64,000 nt of DNA from Stieleria marina (GTDB lineage: Bacteria > Planctomycetota > Planctomycetia > Pirellulales > Pirellulaceae). The notes beneath the pieces are model-generated. The model made no database searches. It was given only the letters and a program-made list of their open reading frames with translations, and was not told the origin of the DNA. The DNA lies in NCBI GenBank assembly GCA_007741555.1, contig CP036526.1, positions 3,224,001 through 3,288,000 of the forward strand, written 5' to 3'. The position numbers and the translations under genes are program-made. Numbering within the stretch: the stretch's first letter is position 1; each line of letters starts with the position of its first letter. Shown one piece after another: positions 8,359 to 17,564 of the stretch.

Positions 8359-9645
8359 CTACTCAGCCCGCAACGGATTGTATGGCGCGTTGGAATTTCG
8401 GTTGGTCAGTCGGAGCGGATTGACGGGAACTTTCTTTTGCCGATGGCTCAGTTTGTCAGGCGCGGCGGCAACTGGTGGAGCTAGGGGTTGCATGACCTGA
8501 GCAGGTGCTTCCTTGATCGGCGTTTTGGCTTCGACGTTGTTGGTTGCCATTGAATTGCGAAGGGACTCAAGTGTCGCGAGATCTTTCTGGCTGGGACCAT
8601 TGTCCTGAGCCAGCATTTGCTGCGTGTTCTCCTGGAGCTCGGTCTGTGCGTCGTAGATTGTTTCGACCGAAGTTTGGATCGCTGCCATCATTGGCGGTGG
8701 CAGGAGTGCGACAGGCAAGACTTCTCCGTCGTTCATCAATTGTGAATAAGCAAAGCTCCGGCTGCCGTCGGAGCGAGCCAGCAAGTTTTTGCCTTCGACG
8801 GCGTTAAAACCAAACGCAGCGTAGCCGCCGCGTCCGGCAACCACCAATCCGTGAGTTCCCGGCTTGAGCGAATTGATTTGAAATTGTCCCAGCGCGTTTG
8901 CGGTCGTCTTACCGATGGGGATGCCGTCTTTGAAAATGACGATCAATGTTCCCGCAACGCCGCTGTACCTTGAGGTGGGGTTGATGACGGAGATGAGCCG
9001 GCCTCGAAGGGCACCGTCTTCGCCTAGTTGTATGGTCGATTCAAACGCGGCACTCGAAAGGCTGTTGCGGACCAACGCTTGATCCACGATTCTTAAACTG
9101 AGCTCTTGTTCGAGCAAAAAGTTGTTGGCAATGATCGGTCGCAGCGAGTCTTGGCCGACTCGCATCATCATTAAATTGATGGGTTCGATCTGTGGTTCGC
9201 GTTCGAAGTCCAAGTCAAAAGGATCCGCGTCGCCTTTGCCATCCGGATCCGCGACTTCTACTTTGCGGCATGCCACCATCATAGCGCCATGAGCGACGCC
9301 ATTAGTCGCCACGACGGCGTAGACACCTTCTTGGACGTCGTGGATTTCAACGACACCGGATTCGTCTGCCGTTAGGGTTTGAATTGATTTTTCGGGGTCA
9401 ATGACAGTAACCGACGTTCCCGCCAGCGTATCGTCCATTGAATCGGAAATCGATTTTAGCTGAACCGATACGACTGCATGATTGGCATCGAATAGGGCCA
9501 CGTTGTCAGCTGGAATTCGCCGCGTTGCTGATTCGTTGTCGACGATGCCCAGCTCTTGGGCGATTGCAGTGGGCGATAAGAGTGATGAACTGCCCAGGGT
9601 GAATGCGACCAGACAAACAGCGCGTTGGATTCGGCGAAGGGTCAT
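8359..9645 (-). CDS. Secreted protein with carboxypeptidase-regulatory-like (Ig-like) domains, unknown function
   Basis: About 428 residues. The start at 9645 is chosen because a GGAG ribosome binding site precedes it and it gives a compact signal peptide (MTLRRIQRAVCLVAF...SPTAIA) with a likely cleavage before QELG. Two segments look like carboxypeptidase regulatory-like beta-sandwiches: one around TSVTVIDPEKSIQTLTADES and one around GVAGTLIVIFKDGIPIGKTT, followed by GQFQINSLKPGTHGL. A Gln/Asn-rich helix and a proline-rich tail end the protein. Such domains occur in planctomycete surface proteins, but I cannot assign a role. A start at 9672 is possible but lacks a ribosome binding site. Confidence 0.75.
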   Translation of the reverse strand: MTLRRIQRAVCLVAFTLGSSSLLSPTAIAQELGIVDNESATRRIPADNVALFDANHAVVSVQLKSISDSMDDTLAGTSVTVIDPEKSIQTLTADESGVVEIHDVQEGVYAVVATNGVAHGAMMVACRKVEVADPDGKGDADPFDLDFEREPQIEPINLMMMRVGQDSLRPIIANNFLLEQELSLRIVDQALVRNSLSSAAFESTIQLGEDGALRGRLISVINPTSRYSGVAGTLIVIFKDGIPIGKTTANALGQFQINSLKPGTHGLVVAGRGGYAAFGFNAVEGKNLLARSDGSRSFAYSQLMNDGEVLPVALLPPPMMAAIQTSVETIYDAQTELQENTQQMLAQDNGPSQKDLATLESLRNSMATNNVEAKTPIKEAPAQVMQPLAPPVAAAPDKLSHRQKKVPVNPLRLTNRNSNAPYNPLRAE

Positions 9646-10113
9646 GTTGCAGATGCTCCGGTAGGATGACATTTCAACTGAAACCGGCGGTCAGGAGGTT
9701 TTCCTGAGGGAGCCAGTTGGCAGTGACTGATTCAACGAACCAGTGATTGCCGTGGGGCGGCCCGGTTGTCGATAAGACCGGTGCAGGCTGGAACGAATGA
9801 GGCCGCACCTAGTAAAAAGAACGGTCCCACAGAAGCGTAGGACGCAAGCAGCGCCAGCGCAAAAGAAACTACTCTGGGAAAACAAAGATTGTCTCAGAGC
9901 GACGCGATCCCAGGCTTTCTGAGGGTGGGGATAGCGCAGCGATTTTTTCTAAAGGCGGCGTGCAACGCTTACTGCGGATGGTGCTGGCAGCTAATCCGAG
10001 ATGGCTTTTGGAAATCGCACAAACAGGCGAGCCGTCAATTACGCGTCAGCCAACTCTGCATTGGTGTTTGCGAAAAAGCGTTGCTTTAAGTAGCGATTGT
10101 CAGACGAAGTGAG
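9646..10113. other. Intergenic region without a supported gene
   Basis: About 470 bp between two minus-strand genes. A 64-codon minus-strand frame (9691-9885) and a 66-codon plus-strand frame (9889-10089) have no recognisable features. The segment nearest 9645 should be the leader of the secreted protein gene. No tRNA, terminator with U-tract, or riboswitch could be recognised. Confidence 0.35.
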
Positions 10114-10860
10114 TCAAGCCGCGATGCGAGGTCGAACGTCGTCGCGGGGCTCTTCGGTTTCGTCGTTGTCGCGTGCGATTGCTCTCGAATCGGATTCGAC
10201 ATCCGAATCCAAACGATGAGCCATTGCTAAGGCCTCGATACCAGCAAATGCCAAGATCGCGTATGCAAACAGTTCGGCGAATTCTTCGACCATCGCTTTG
10301 GTTTGAGTGCGTTCTTCCAGCGAACTGATCGAGGTCCACATGTCGGGACGATCAAGCACCTGGCAAAATGTACACAGGTAGATGCCGCCAAGTGCGAACA
10401 AAGTGATGGCAGGTTGTCGTACCAGCCACATTGCTTCACGGACCACTCGGCGCCGATCAATCAACAGCGCAGTGACGGCCACCAAGAACAAGGGGAGCCC
10501 GACTAGATACTTATAAGCGTCGTCAAATAGCAACGTTTCAAAGATCGAATCGGATTCACGAGCGGCGGCATAGCCGACCATGGCTGCACAAGTGATCAGA
10601 CCGGCTCGACCGCGTCGGCAGCGATACGCTGCGTAGAACAAACACGCTGATGCGAAGAGTGCCAAATAGACTTGAGCCATTTCGACCGGGCCATTTTCGG
10701 CTCCGATAAAACTGGTGCCACGTGCCAACAACCCGATGAAAAGTACTTGCACCAATGCAAAAGCGATGACGGCGTAGCAGGCCAAACGAGCTGGAAACGA
10801 GACCAGAACGTCGGCAATGCTGGGTTGAACGCTTAATTCGAGTGCGCGTGATTCCGTCAT
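10114..10860 (-). CDS. Multi-spanning membrane protein of unknown function
   Basis: A 248-residue integral membrane protein. The start at 10860 is preceded by a GGGGAAG ribosome binding site; an upstream in-frame start at 10917 lacks one. About six hydrophobic segments are visible, including CYAVIAFALVQVLFIGLLA, VYLALFASACLFYAAY, LVGLPLFLVAVTALLI and AITLFALGGIYLCTFCQV. The C-terminal tail is charged and soluble (SDVESDSRAIARDNDETEE). The pattern AENGPVEMAQVYLALFASA, with a polar Glu and Gln before a helix, resembles small uncharacterised membrane families, but no family is named with confidence. It is a single gene flanked by intergenic stretches. Confidence 0.7.
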   Translation of the reverse strand: MTESRALELSVQPSIADVLVSFPARLACYAVIAFALVQVLFIGLLARGTSFIGAENGPVEMAQVYLALFASACLFYAAYRCRRGRAGLITCAAMVGYAAARESDSIFETLLFDDAYKYLVGLPLFLVAVTALLIDRRRVVREAMWLVRQPAITLFALGGIYLCTFCQVLDRPDMWTSISSLEERTQTKAMVEEFAELFAYAILAFAGIEALAMAHRLDSDVESDSRAIARDNDETEEPRDDVRPRIAA

Positions 10861-11077
10861 GAAACTTCCCCTACATCCGTGTAGCAAGCTGCCAGCATCC
10901 GGCCAGCTTCGCAGCAATTTAACTCTATGACTATCGAATCATTACTCTGCCTGATAGACCGATCGGCTGAGTTTTTGTCGCTTCTGCATCTTTGCAGTAT
11001 GAATAACGGAAAAAACTCATAAATCTCAAGCCGAAGCGATCGGGCGTCTCGTGTCAGTCAGGATCCCAGTGAACTCG

Positions 11078-14000
11078 CTAGTTGCCAATGCCTGCTCCAC
11101 CTGCAGCGCCGCCCGCAGCACCGCCACCTGCAGCAGCTGCGCCACCGCCAGCTGCGCCACCCGTACCGTCGACGAAGTTAAATGTCGTCACATCGCCGAC
11201 TTGGGAGAAGAACGGAGCGGGCGAGATCCGTACGTAACGACGGTCGGCCGAAATGATCGCCAAACCTGTCACGGACGCACCTTCTGGAAGCTGCGTGATT
11301 TGAGGTTGGAAACCTACCGCACCGCGGCGTTGGAACCCACCTACACCGAGTAGTCCGCCAGGAACAGCGCCGGTTCCGCCAGTCAAGTTTTGGACGTCTC
11401 GGTAAAGTTCTTGCAACACTTCGGCTTGGTTGGGCCGATCAAAACCACCAAAGTTGCCGCCGATCCCGCCAGCGACTTGACCCAGCAGGTCTTCGCGAAC
11501 ATTGGCTTGCACGTCTCGCAAGTGATCCAGTTGAGCGTGTGCGATCTCTTGTTTTCGCTGACCATCTTTCACTTCGAAAACCAGCAGTGCGTCGCGTTCG
11601 GTCAACGGAACTTGTTTTTGAATGAAACGCTCAGTTGGACGCCCCAGGTCAGTCAGGATTTCGACGGTCGCTTTACCGGTCGAGACATTGCCCCAGACGC
11701 GGCGTAGCAAAAGCCGGTAAGTCCCGGTGAAGCCTTTAGGGCAGATGTACGTTTCCGAAACGGCACCGGTTTCATCTTCGCCGCTTCCCGGGAAAGAGTC
11801 ACCCAGCAGAGTTCCGCCGCTTTCGGTCAATGCATTTTCGAGCGAACAAACTGTACCCGAAGGTTCTTCGACTGCAACATCAATGTCGGCATCTCCTGCC
11901 CAACGAACTCGGATGATCACGTCGTGAGACGCGGCCAATTTCAATTCGCGATTGAATTTGTCGGCATCTTCTTTGCGACCGTCTTCGATCAGTTGTTGAT
12001 ACGTGGCTCGTGCGACCAGTTTTGCTTGGTCGACAATGACCTGGTACTTTTTTGGCCAAGCTTGTGATAGGACGCCTTTGCAGGCCCAGGTCAATCCATC
12101 AACGTCGTCGATTTCTTGTGCGATGCGAAGCCCCATCACGTACGGCTCGCGACGATAAGGTTCCATGTCGGCAACGTTGCGACACAAACGCAGGGCAGCG
12201 GCATAGGATTTTAAGTCTTCCAGGCGTGCCGCAACGTGCAGCACTTCTTCGGGCGTTTCGGCAAAGTCGACTGCCGACAGCAAAGCTCGTTCGACGTCCA
12301 CTTTAGGAGCGTCGGTGGCGGACAATGCGATCGCGTAGGCTTGATACATCCAAGGCTGAACGTGGCCAGCTCGAATCGCGGCTGCGACAACATCGCGTGC
12401 GTCAGCAAAGTGCGCGACGGATTCTCCCGTGTTGCCAGCTTCTTGAGCATTAGCGGCTTTGATCGAAAATTCGCGAACCGTCGTTCGGACTCGCTGATCC
12501 AAAATCGTCAGCTCTTCGGCGGACGTGATTTTTTCATTCGCAAAGAACTCATTCCAAGCTTCTGATTTGCTTTGTCCAGCAGTTGGCTTGATGCGAATCG
12601 CTGCCACGTTGACGGCGGCTCGCATTGTCTTTGCCTTCTTGGGGCTTGCTGCACTAGTGGCAGTTGCGGAGTTTTGCTTTGCACGGGGCTTGTTGCGTAG
12701 CGAAATGTCGTCTGGCACAGCAAACGCTCCGCCGCCGCCCATGCCGCCGCCACCCATGCCGCCACCGCCCATGCCGCCGCCACCCATGCCGCCGCCGCCT
12801 CCACCCATGCCGCCGCCGCCCATGCCGCCGCCACCTCCGCCGCCGCCAAGCTGCAGGATGGGAACAACGAGGTCACCAACGGGATAGACTTTGTTAATCA
12901 AGTTGGCTTCGGCCGCTTCGGCAGTCGTGATCTGCATGACTTCGTCTTTGATCATGTAAGTCAAATCCAACTCACGCAGCATCAATCGCATGAACGATCG
13001 TAGCGAAACGTTCTTCAAGTCGACGTTGACGGGGGTGTCCGGGGTCAAGCCGATTTCTTCCAACGCCTTGCGGTCCACAACGATGGGGATGTCATGCATC
13101 CGGCTGATGGACGCGACAGCTTCTTCGAGTGGAGTTTCGACAAATGTCTGTGACGTTTCGTCACCCAGCGAAGCTTGAATGCGTCGTTCGGTTGCATTGT
13201 CACCGACCAGTTCGATCGAACCATATTCACGCAAACGACGACGGCTCAAACGTTGCCAAACATCAGCGTCGGGATAGTGGACAGGTGGCTCGTCGACAAA
13301 CGGAATGTTCGCCTTCATCACCAACGAGAACGCGTCAACAAAGTTTCGTTCACGCATTTCGCGGTAGCGTCGATCGCGTGCATAGGTCTGCAATGACAGC
13401 GGGAAGTCCGTGAAGTGACGGCCTGCTACCGAGTCATTTGTGATCGTGTCACCGGCGATGCGTGCCAATTCCAAGGAAACTTGACCATCAGCTTCCGTGT
13501 AGCGACCTTCAGCGATCAAGGCATTCATCTGTTGCGACAAAGTCTTTAGCGTTGCTTCGCGACGGAATGTATCTGCCAGCAGACGGCTCGCAGCTTGCGA
13601 TCCCGAGATTTGCTGTTGAAGATTGAATTGTTCTTCTTGGTATTCCGCTTCGCGACGGCCAGCAATCTGAATTGCGGTTCTCAACTGTGACTGCATCTCT
13701 TCGCGAAGTTGTGGATCGATATCGGGAGTCGTTTCGATCCGTGACAAAAGGGCTTTTAGTTTCTGGCCGACTCCGACTGGATTGGAGCCAAGCATTCGTT
13801 GTGCCCAGCGAATCTGCTGACGAACTTCACCGCGAAGTCGGCCTTCGACCAACGATCGCTGCTGAACGACGCGGTCCAATAGATCGCCTCCGCGTTCCAG
13901 GATTTCGTCGTCTCCAACAAGTGGTGTGACGGGCATCATGGATGGGGCAGGTGCAACTGGAGGGGCGGTGTTGAGTGGTGCCGCCGGAAAGTCCGCTTGA

Positions 14001-15625
14001 GGAGCAGCTGGCGGAGCACTGTCAAACACGTCCGGTGTGACAGGGGCTGTTGCGGGTGGAAAACCAGTCGCAGCAGCGTCGTCCATGCCAGCAGCATCAT
14101 TTGCTGGGGCGCCAAAGACATCGTCGTTGGCAGCCGGAGCCGAAGGAGCCATCGCGTCGCCACCACCGCCGAATACATCATCAGCAGCGGGAGCAGGTGT
14201 TGCGTCGCCGGGGCCGCCGAAAGGACCGCCGCCCGCAGCTGGAGCGGGATCGGCTGCGGCACCACCGAATGGATCGGCACCGCCAGCGTCCATTGCCCCG
14301 CCAGCGTCGGCCGCAGGAGCGGATGCGCCGCCAAAGATATCGTCGAATGGCGAATCAGCAGGGTTCTGCATTACCAGACGATTGCCGCTGATCTTTTCCA
14401 GCGACTGAGCTTCGGGGTTGTTCGGATCGGCTTCCAAGGCCAATTGAGCAACGGCTCGGGCGCCTCGTTTGTTTCCTTCTTGCAGAGCCAATCGTCCGGC
14501 GCGGACCAAGTCTTCCGAAGCGACAGCACGCAGTCGGGCTGTTTCGCGAAGCAAGGTTGAGTTGGCAGTTGCCAAAGTCAAGCCGCGATTCTTGCTGGCG
14601 TCTTTGATCAGACCTGGCAGGAACGCAAAGTCCATGTGGCTAGGTTCAATGTTGGCATCGGCGACGATGCGAATTTTTGAAGAAGTCGTCTCGCCTGACA
14701 GGATGAACTGCCCGCTACGTTGTTTGGCATCGGCTGTTCCCAGCACGATCGAATCGCGATCCAAACGCAACGGTGGCATTTGTGATCCGTGAACCGTCGT
14801 CATTCCTGGCAGCAGTTTTGCACCGGTTAGCCAGATTGGTGACATCGTCGATGAAGTACCGACGCTTCGCGCGACCGCAGCGGCCGAACTATCGTCATCG
14901 TTTCCGACAACACCCAAAACGCCGCCAGTTTGGTTGGCCAAGATTGCCATCAGTTCGATGTTCGTCGATGGCCCAACCGCGATGCTGTGAACTGCAATGC
15001 GGTCGGATCGCAACGCTTCGACCAATCCACCAAAGCGGTCTTCGTTGCTAGTCGAATCGATCGACGAACCGTCGCCGATGTAGATGATCGAACGAGTGTG
15101 GTCTTCGCTCTGCGACACCAGAGCGGCTCGAACCGAATCGATCACCGTGACCATGTTTGTATTGCCCAGTGGCAACCGTTGTTTCAGCTGATTGATGGCC
15201 GCGTTGGTCAAATCACTCTTCGCTGAATCAAACGAATTGCCCAGAGGTGTGGCTTGAACATCCGCCGCAAAAACGCGAACACGATCTGTCGAACGCAGTC
15301 GATCCAGCACGCCTCGAATGGCGGCGACCGATTCGCGGCGATAATCACCGACTTGGCTGGCAGACGTATCCACCACGATCACGACATCTGCTGGCGCTTT
15401 GCGAGCCGCGTTCAGCAACGAATCATCCGCCGAAGGCTGAATCGATGACGCAAAGAACACGTCGCCCGAAGGCGTCTGGTAGCTGGCAATGCGAACATTG
15501 GCACCATCGCTTTGTCCGCTGTCAGCCGCAGGGGCAAACGAGCTGGAGAAAACCGCAATAGCACAGCAGGCAACAAGTTGCTTGCCGCGGCGCTGGATGA
15601 GAGAGAAAGTTGCGACTGGTCGCAT
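11078..15625 (-). CDS. Giant secreted protein with VWA domain, secretin-N-like domain and Gly-Met repeat
   Basis: About 1515 residues. The start at 15625 is favoured by a GGAG ribosome binding site and a signal peptide (LVACCAIAVFSSSFAPAA). Domains in order: a von Willebrand factor A domain with MIDAS DTSAS (residues 86-90); a helical region; a Pro/Ala/Gly/Asp-rich linker (13930-14340); more helices; a segment resembling the secretin/TonB short N-terminal (STN) domain (TFVETPLEEAVASISRMHDI..., 12900-13150); a (GGGGM)n tract (12730-12848); a TPR-like helical block; a beta-rich domain with WAGDADIDVAVEEPSG; and an Ala/Gly-rich tail. VWA and STN modules suggest protein-protein interaction at the cell surface. 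No enzymatic role is visible. Similar large VWA proteins occur in planctomycetes, but their function is unknown to me. Confidence 0.8.
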   Translation of the reverse strand: MRPVATFSLIQRRGKQLVACCAIAVFSSSFAPAADSGQSDGANVRIASYQTPSGDVFFASSIQPSADDSLLNAARKAPADVVIVVDTSASQVGDYRRESVAAIRGVLDRLRSTDRVRVFAADVQATPLGNSFDSAKSDLTNAAINQLKQRLPLGNTNMVTVIDSVRAALVSQSEDHTRSIIYIGDGSSIDSTSNEDRFGGLVEALRSDRIAVHSIAVGPSTNIELMAILANQTGGVLGVVGNDDDSSAAAVARSVGTSSTMSPIWLTGAKLLPGMTTVHGSQMPPLRLDRDSIVLGTADAKQRSGQFILSGETTSSKIRIVADANIEPSHMDFAFLPGLIKDASKNRGLTLATANSTLLRETARLRAVASEDLVRAGRLALQEGNKRGARAVAQLALEADPNNPEAQSLEKISGNRLVMQNPADSPFDDIFGGASAPAADAGGAMDAGGADPFGGAAADPAPAAGGGPFGGPGDATPAPAADDVFGGGGDAMAPSAPAANDDVFGAPANDAAGMDDAAATGFPPATAPVTPDVFDSAPPAAPQADFPAAPLNTAPPVAPAPSMMPVTPLVGDDEILERGGDLLDRVVQQRSLVEGRLRGEVRQQIRWAQRMLGSNPVGVGQKLKALLSRIETTPDIDPQLREEMQSQLRTAIQIAGRREAEYQEEQFNLQQQISGSQAASRLLADTFRREATLKTLSQQMNALIAEGRYTEADGQVSLELARIAGDTITNDSVAGRHFTDFPLSLQTYARDRRYREMRERNFVDAFSLVMKANIPFVDEPPVHYPDADVWQRLSRRRLREYGSIELVGDNATERRIQASLGDETSQTFVETPLEEAVASISRMHDIPIVVDRKALEEIGLTPDTPVNVDLKNVSLRSFMRLMLRELDLTYMIKDEVMQITTAEAAEANLINKVYPVGDLVVPILQLGGGGGGGGMGGGGMGGGGGGMGGGGMGGGGMGGGGMGGGGAFAVPDDISLRNKPRAKQNSATATSAASPKKAKTMRAAVNVAAIRIKPTAGQSKSEAWNEFFANEKITSAEELTILDQRVRTTVREFSIKAANAQEAGNTGESVAHFADARDVVAAAIRAGHVQPWMYQAYAIALSATDAPKVDVERALLSAVDFAETPEEVLHVAARLEDLKSYAAALRLCRNVADMEPYRREPYVMGLRIAQEIDDVDGLTWACKGVLSQAWPKKYQVIVDQAKLVARATYQQLIEDGRKEDADKFNRELKLAASHDVIIRVRWAGDADIDVAVEEPSGTVCSLENALTESGGTLLGDSFPGSGEDETGAVSETYICPKGFTGTYRLLLRRVWGNVSTGKATVEILTDLGRPTERFIQKQVPLTERDALLVFEVKDGQRKQEIAHAQLDHLRDVQANVREDLLGQVAGGIGGNFGGFDRPNQAEVLQELYRDVQNLTGGTGAVPGGLLGVGGFQRRGAVGFQPQITQLPEGASVTGLAIISADRRYVRISPAPFFSQVGDVTTFNFVDGTGGAAGGGAAAAGGGAAGGAAGGAGIGN
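12730..12848 (-). repeat. Low-complexity repeat encoding poly-Gly/Met
   Basis: A run of near-identical 12-15 bp units (plus-strand reading gcc/ccg/ccc/atg) inside the VWA gene encodes GGGGM repeats. It creates long open frames in other phases (poly-Pro and Ala-Val-Trp rich) that are not genes. It is a likely site of copy-number variation. Confidence 0.9.
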
Positions 15626-16424
15626 TGGTGGATCTCCGCGTAGTTTGAAAACAAGATGTCGCTTGTTTTCGTGGATGTGCCTGAATCGACCAAGGCGAGA
15701 AGTTCGCTTTGACCAATCAAACTGCCAAACGGGTTTCCTGGGCAAACCATCGGTTCGCGGGGTTATTCAATAACGCCACGTTCTTGTCAGTTGCTCAAGA
15801 AGTTCGCTCGACAGCCATCAGGTGTGGTGGATGGGTGTCAGAAAAGCTCTTCGAAAAGAATCTCTACTCTACCGAGTCTATTTCCGCTCGAATCGCCTCG
15901 CTACGAAAAAAACCGTCTTTTGCGGCTCAAAACGACCTGGGCTTCAGATCGTGACTGATTTGATGTGTTGCAAAATGCGTCAGGTGGTGCATTCCACAAC
16001 AACTGGCCACCGCAATAGGCCCGTTCCCCTCGTAGATCGACTTCTAATCGCTAGTTTCGTGCCAAAGCGGTGTCGAACGTGAGGACAATTCCGGGGGTGC
16101 GGATTGGGCAAAGTTAGGCATCGTGGTTGGAATCGTCAGCTCGATTGTCAACGGTCTGCAGCTGCCACCAGCCAAAAGCATCGCTTCGGGCTGTCAATCC
16201 GAAGCCGAAGCGTCCAAATCGAGCCAGAGCCGACGCTTCGAATCAGAGGGGCGTCGGTTCAGAGAAGAGCCGGTCCCGGAAAATCGAAATCGCAGCGTCG
16301 AAACTTTTTCGCTCTGCTCGTGTCAGCCTCGGACCCGTCGCGAGTGCCAGCGAACACGACTGCATGCCACGCAATGGTAGCAATTGCTGGTGCTGGTTAG
16401 GATTTCGGCGTAGGAAAATCGGCG
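15626..16424. other. Gene-poor region with inverted repeats
   Basis: About 800 bp with no frame showing a recognisable protein. Two perfect inverted repeats are seen: 16182-16189 with 16205-16212 (8 bp) and 16230-16236 with 16251-16257 (7 bp). Neither is followed by a U-tract. Overlapping plus-strand frames at 16104-16486 are Arg/Ser-rich and look like chance openings. The end near 15626 should carry the promoter and leader of the giant VWA gene. Confidence 0.4.
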
Positions 16425-16560
16425 CACGAAAAAAGGCGAAGCCGATCCCGAAAGACCGACTCCGCCTCGCACGGGGGGACGCTTAATATCTGGTGGTGAA
16501 CCCGTGCTTGGCTCAGCGTTCCCCTCACACAACTAAAGCTAGTTCGACTATCGCCCCGCG
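16425..16560 (-). ncRNA. Putative structured small RNA, unassigned
   Basis: On the minus strand this stretch contains two helices that cross each other: 16515-16524 pairs with 16475-16483 (9 bp, one bulge), and 16501-16507 pairs with 16469-16475 (7 bp, perfect). They can form a pseudoknot-like fold or alternative structures. An intrinsic terminator (16429-16466) follows directly. No protein frame fits, and the next minus-strand gene starts about 800 bp further on, so a free-standing small RNA is more likely than a leader. I compared it by eye with SRP RNA, 6S RNA, tmRNA and RNase P RNA and could not match any. The 5' end is a guess; no promoter is claimed. Confidence 0.45.
16429..16466 (-). 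terminator. Strong intrinsic terminator
   Basis: On the minus strand a 13-bp stem (arms 16454-16466 and 16435-16447, three G-T wobbles, 6-nt loop) is followed by six T residues (16429-16434). The T-run exists only on the minus strand, which sets the direction of transcription. It closes the putative small RNA. Confidence 0.75.
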
Positions 16561-16730
16561 CCCCAAATCCCCTGGCTTTTGAACGCAATTCGTGAACATC
16601 GATTCATAAAACGTACGGGTTATGCCGATTGTCCGAATTGATCACGCTTTGTGAGCCTGTTTGGCATCTCCTGGTGTTCACGCAGACGTCCAAACCACTC
16701 TCTCTTTACGACAACCAAACGTCTTCTCCC

Positions 16731-17465
16731 ATGCAAAGTGAACGACTTGACGTCATCGCCGTTGGTGCTCATCCCGACGATGTCGAAATCGCTTGCGGCG
16801 GCACGCTGGCGAAACTGGTTCGCCAAGGTCACCGTGTCGGAATCGTTGACATGACCGACGGCGAACCCACCCCCAACTCACCCGGACCCGAAACTCGACT
16901 TGCCGAAGCAGATGCGGCCAGCGAGGCTCTTGGGGTTCACAAACGTATCCAGCTGAACCTTCCCAATCGCCGATTGTTTGACGGGTTCGATCACCGCGTT
17001 GCGTTGGCCAAAGTTTTCCGGCGTTACCGACCGCAATTGGTAATCGGGTTTGGCGACAAGACTCCGACCGCATCGCCTGATCACTACCAAGCGATGCTGA
17101 TCACGGACGCGGCCGTTTTTTACAGTCGGTTGTCCAAATGGGATGAACAGTTCGACCACTTGCCCGTCTACACGGTTCCGCGGCAGCTGTATTTTCGACT
17201 GGCGGTCGAACCCAATCTGATTCCCGCCAACGCTTACCACACCATCGTCGACATCAGCGACACGCTAGAAACCAAGTTGCAATCGATCGCGTGTTACAAA
17301 ACGCAGTTCGAACATAAACCGGCGATCATGGAGCGAGTCCGCGCGTCGGCAGTGGTTACCGGAGCGCTGGCAGCAGTCGCAGCGGGAGAATCCTTCGCTG
17401 CGGCACGCCCCTTTGCTGTCGATGACCTGCTCAAAACGGTCCTGTCGGAAAGGCCGTCGACTTGA
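16731..17465 (+). CDS. LmbE/PIG-L-family deacetylase, BshB1-like (bacillithiol biosynthesis)
   Basis: The family deacetylates GlcNAc-type substrates with a metal ion; BshB1 makes glucosaminyl-malate in bacillithiol synthesis. The 244-residue form starting at 16731 begins [20 protein letters not shown], matching family N-termini; an upstream in-frame start at 16629 would add 34 unrelated residues. Metal and catalytic residues are visible: HPDD at 14-17, the [14 protein letters not shown] segment and SPDHYQA. Length fits BshB1. No other bacillithiol genes are in the window, so the substrate is inferred. It is convergent with der. Confidence 0.85.
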   Translation: MQSERLDVIAVGAHPDDVEIACGGTLAKLVRQGHRVGIVDMTDGEPTPNSPGPETRLAEADAASEALGVHKRIQLNLPNRRLFDGFDHRVALAKVFRRYRPQLVIGFGDKTPTASPDHYQAMLITDAAVFYSRLSKWDEQFDHLPVYTVPRQLYFRLAVEPNLIPANAYHTIVDISDTLETKLQSIACYKTQFEHKPAIMERVRASAVVTGALAAVAAGESFAAARPFAVDDLLKTVLSERPST

Positions 17466-17543
17466 AGAATCCAGGCGAAAGATCGCCCTGAAAAATCGGC
17501 TGCGTGAAAGATCAGTCGGGATCGATCCACCACAGATGCGGCT

Positions 17544-17564
17544 CGGTAGCAGAGAGTGCTACCG
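17544..17564. terminator. Hairpin between convergent bshB1-like and der genes
   Basis: A perfect 8-bp stem (17544-17551 with 17557-17564) with a 5-nt loop overlaps the der stop codon. On the plus strand it is followed by TTT, so it may terminate the deacetylase transcript. Confidence 0.4.

Noticed and set aside
9691-10089. Small frames between two minus-strand genes
   Set aside because: No signal, no motif and no ribosome binding site; composition looks non-coding.
12508-12897. Long open frames on both strands across the Gly-Met repeat
   Set aside because: They come from the GC-rich repeat inside the VWA gene; their products are poly-Pro or Ala-Val-Trp runs without start signals.
16104-16486. 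Overlapping Arg/Ser-rich frames in the gene-poor region
   Set aside because: No ribosome binding site, no motif and overlap of three phases; the region fits non-coding DNA.
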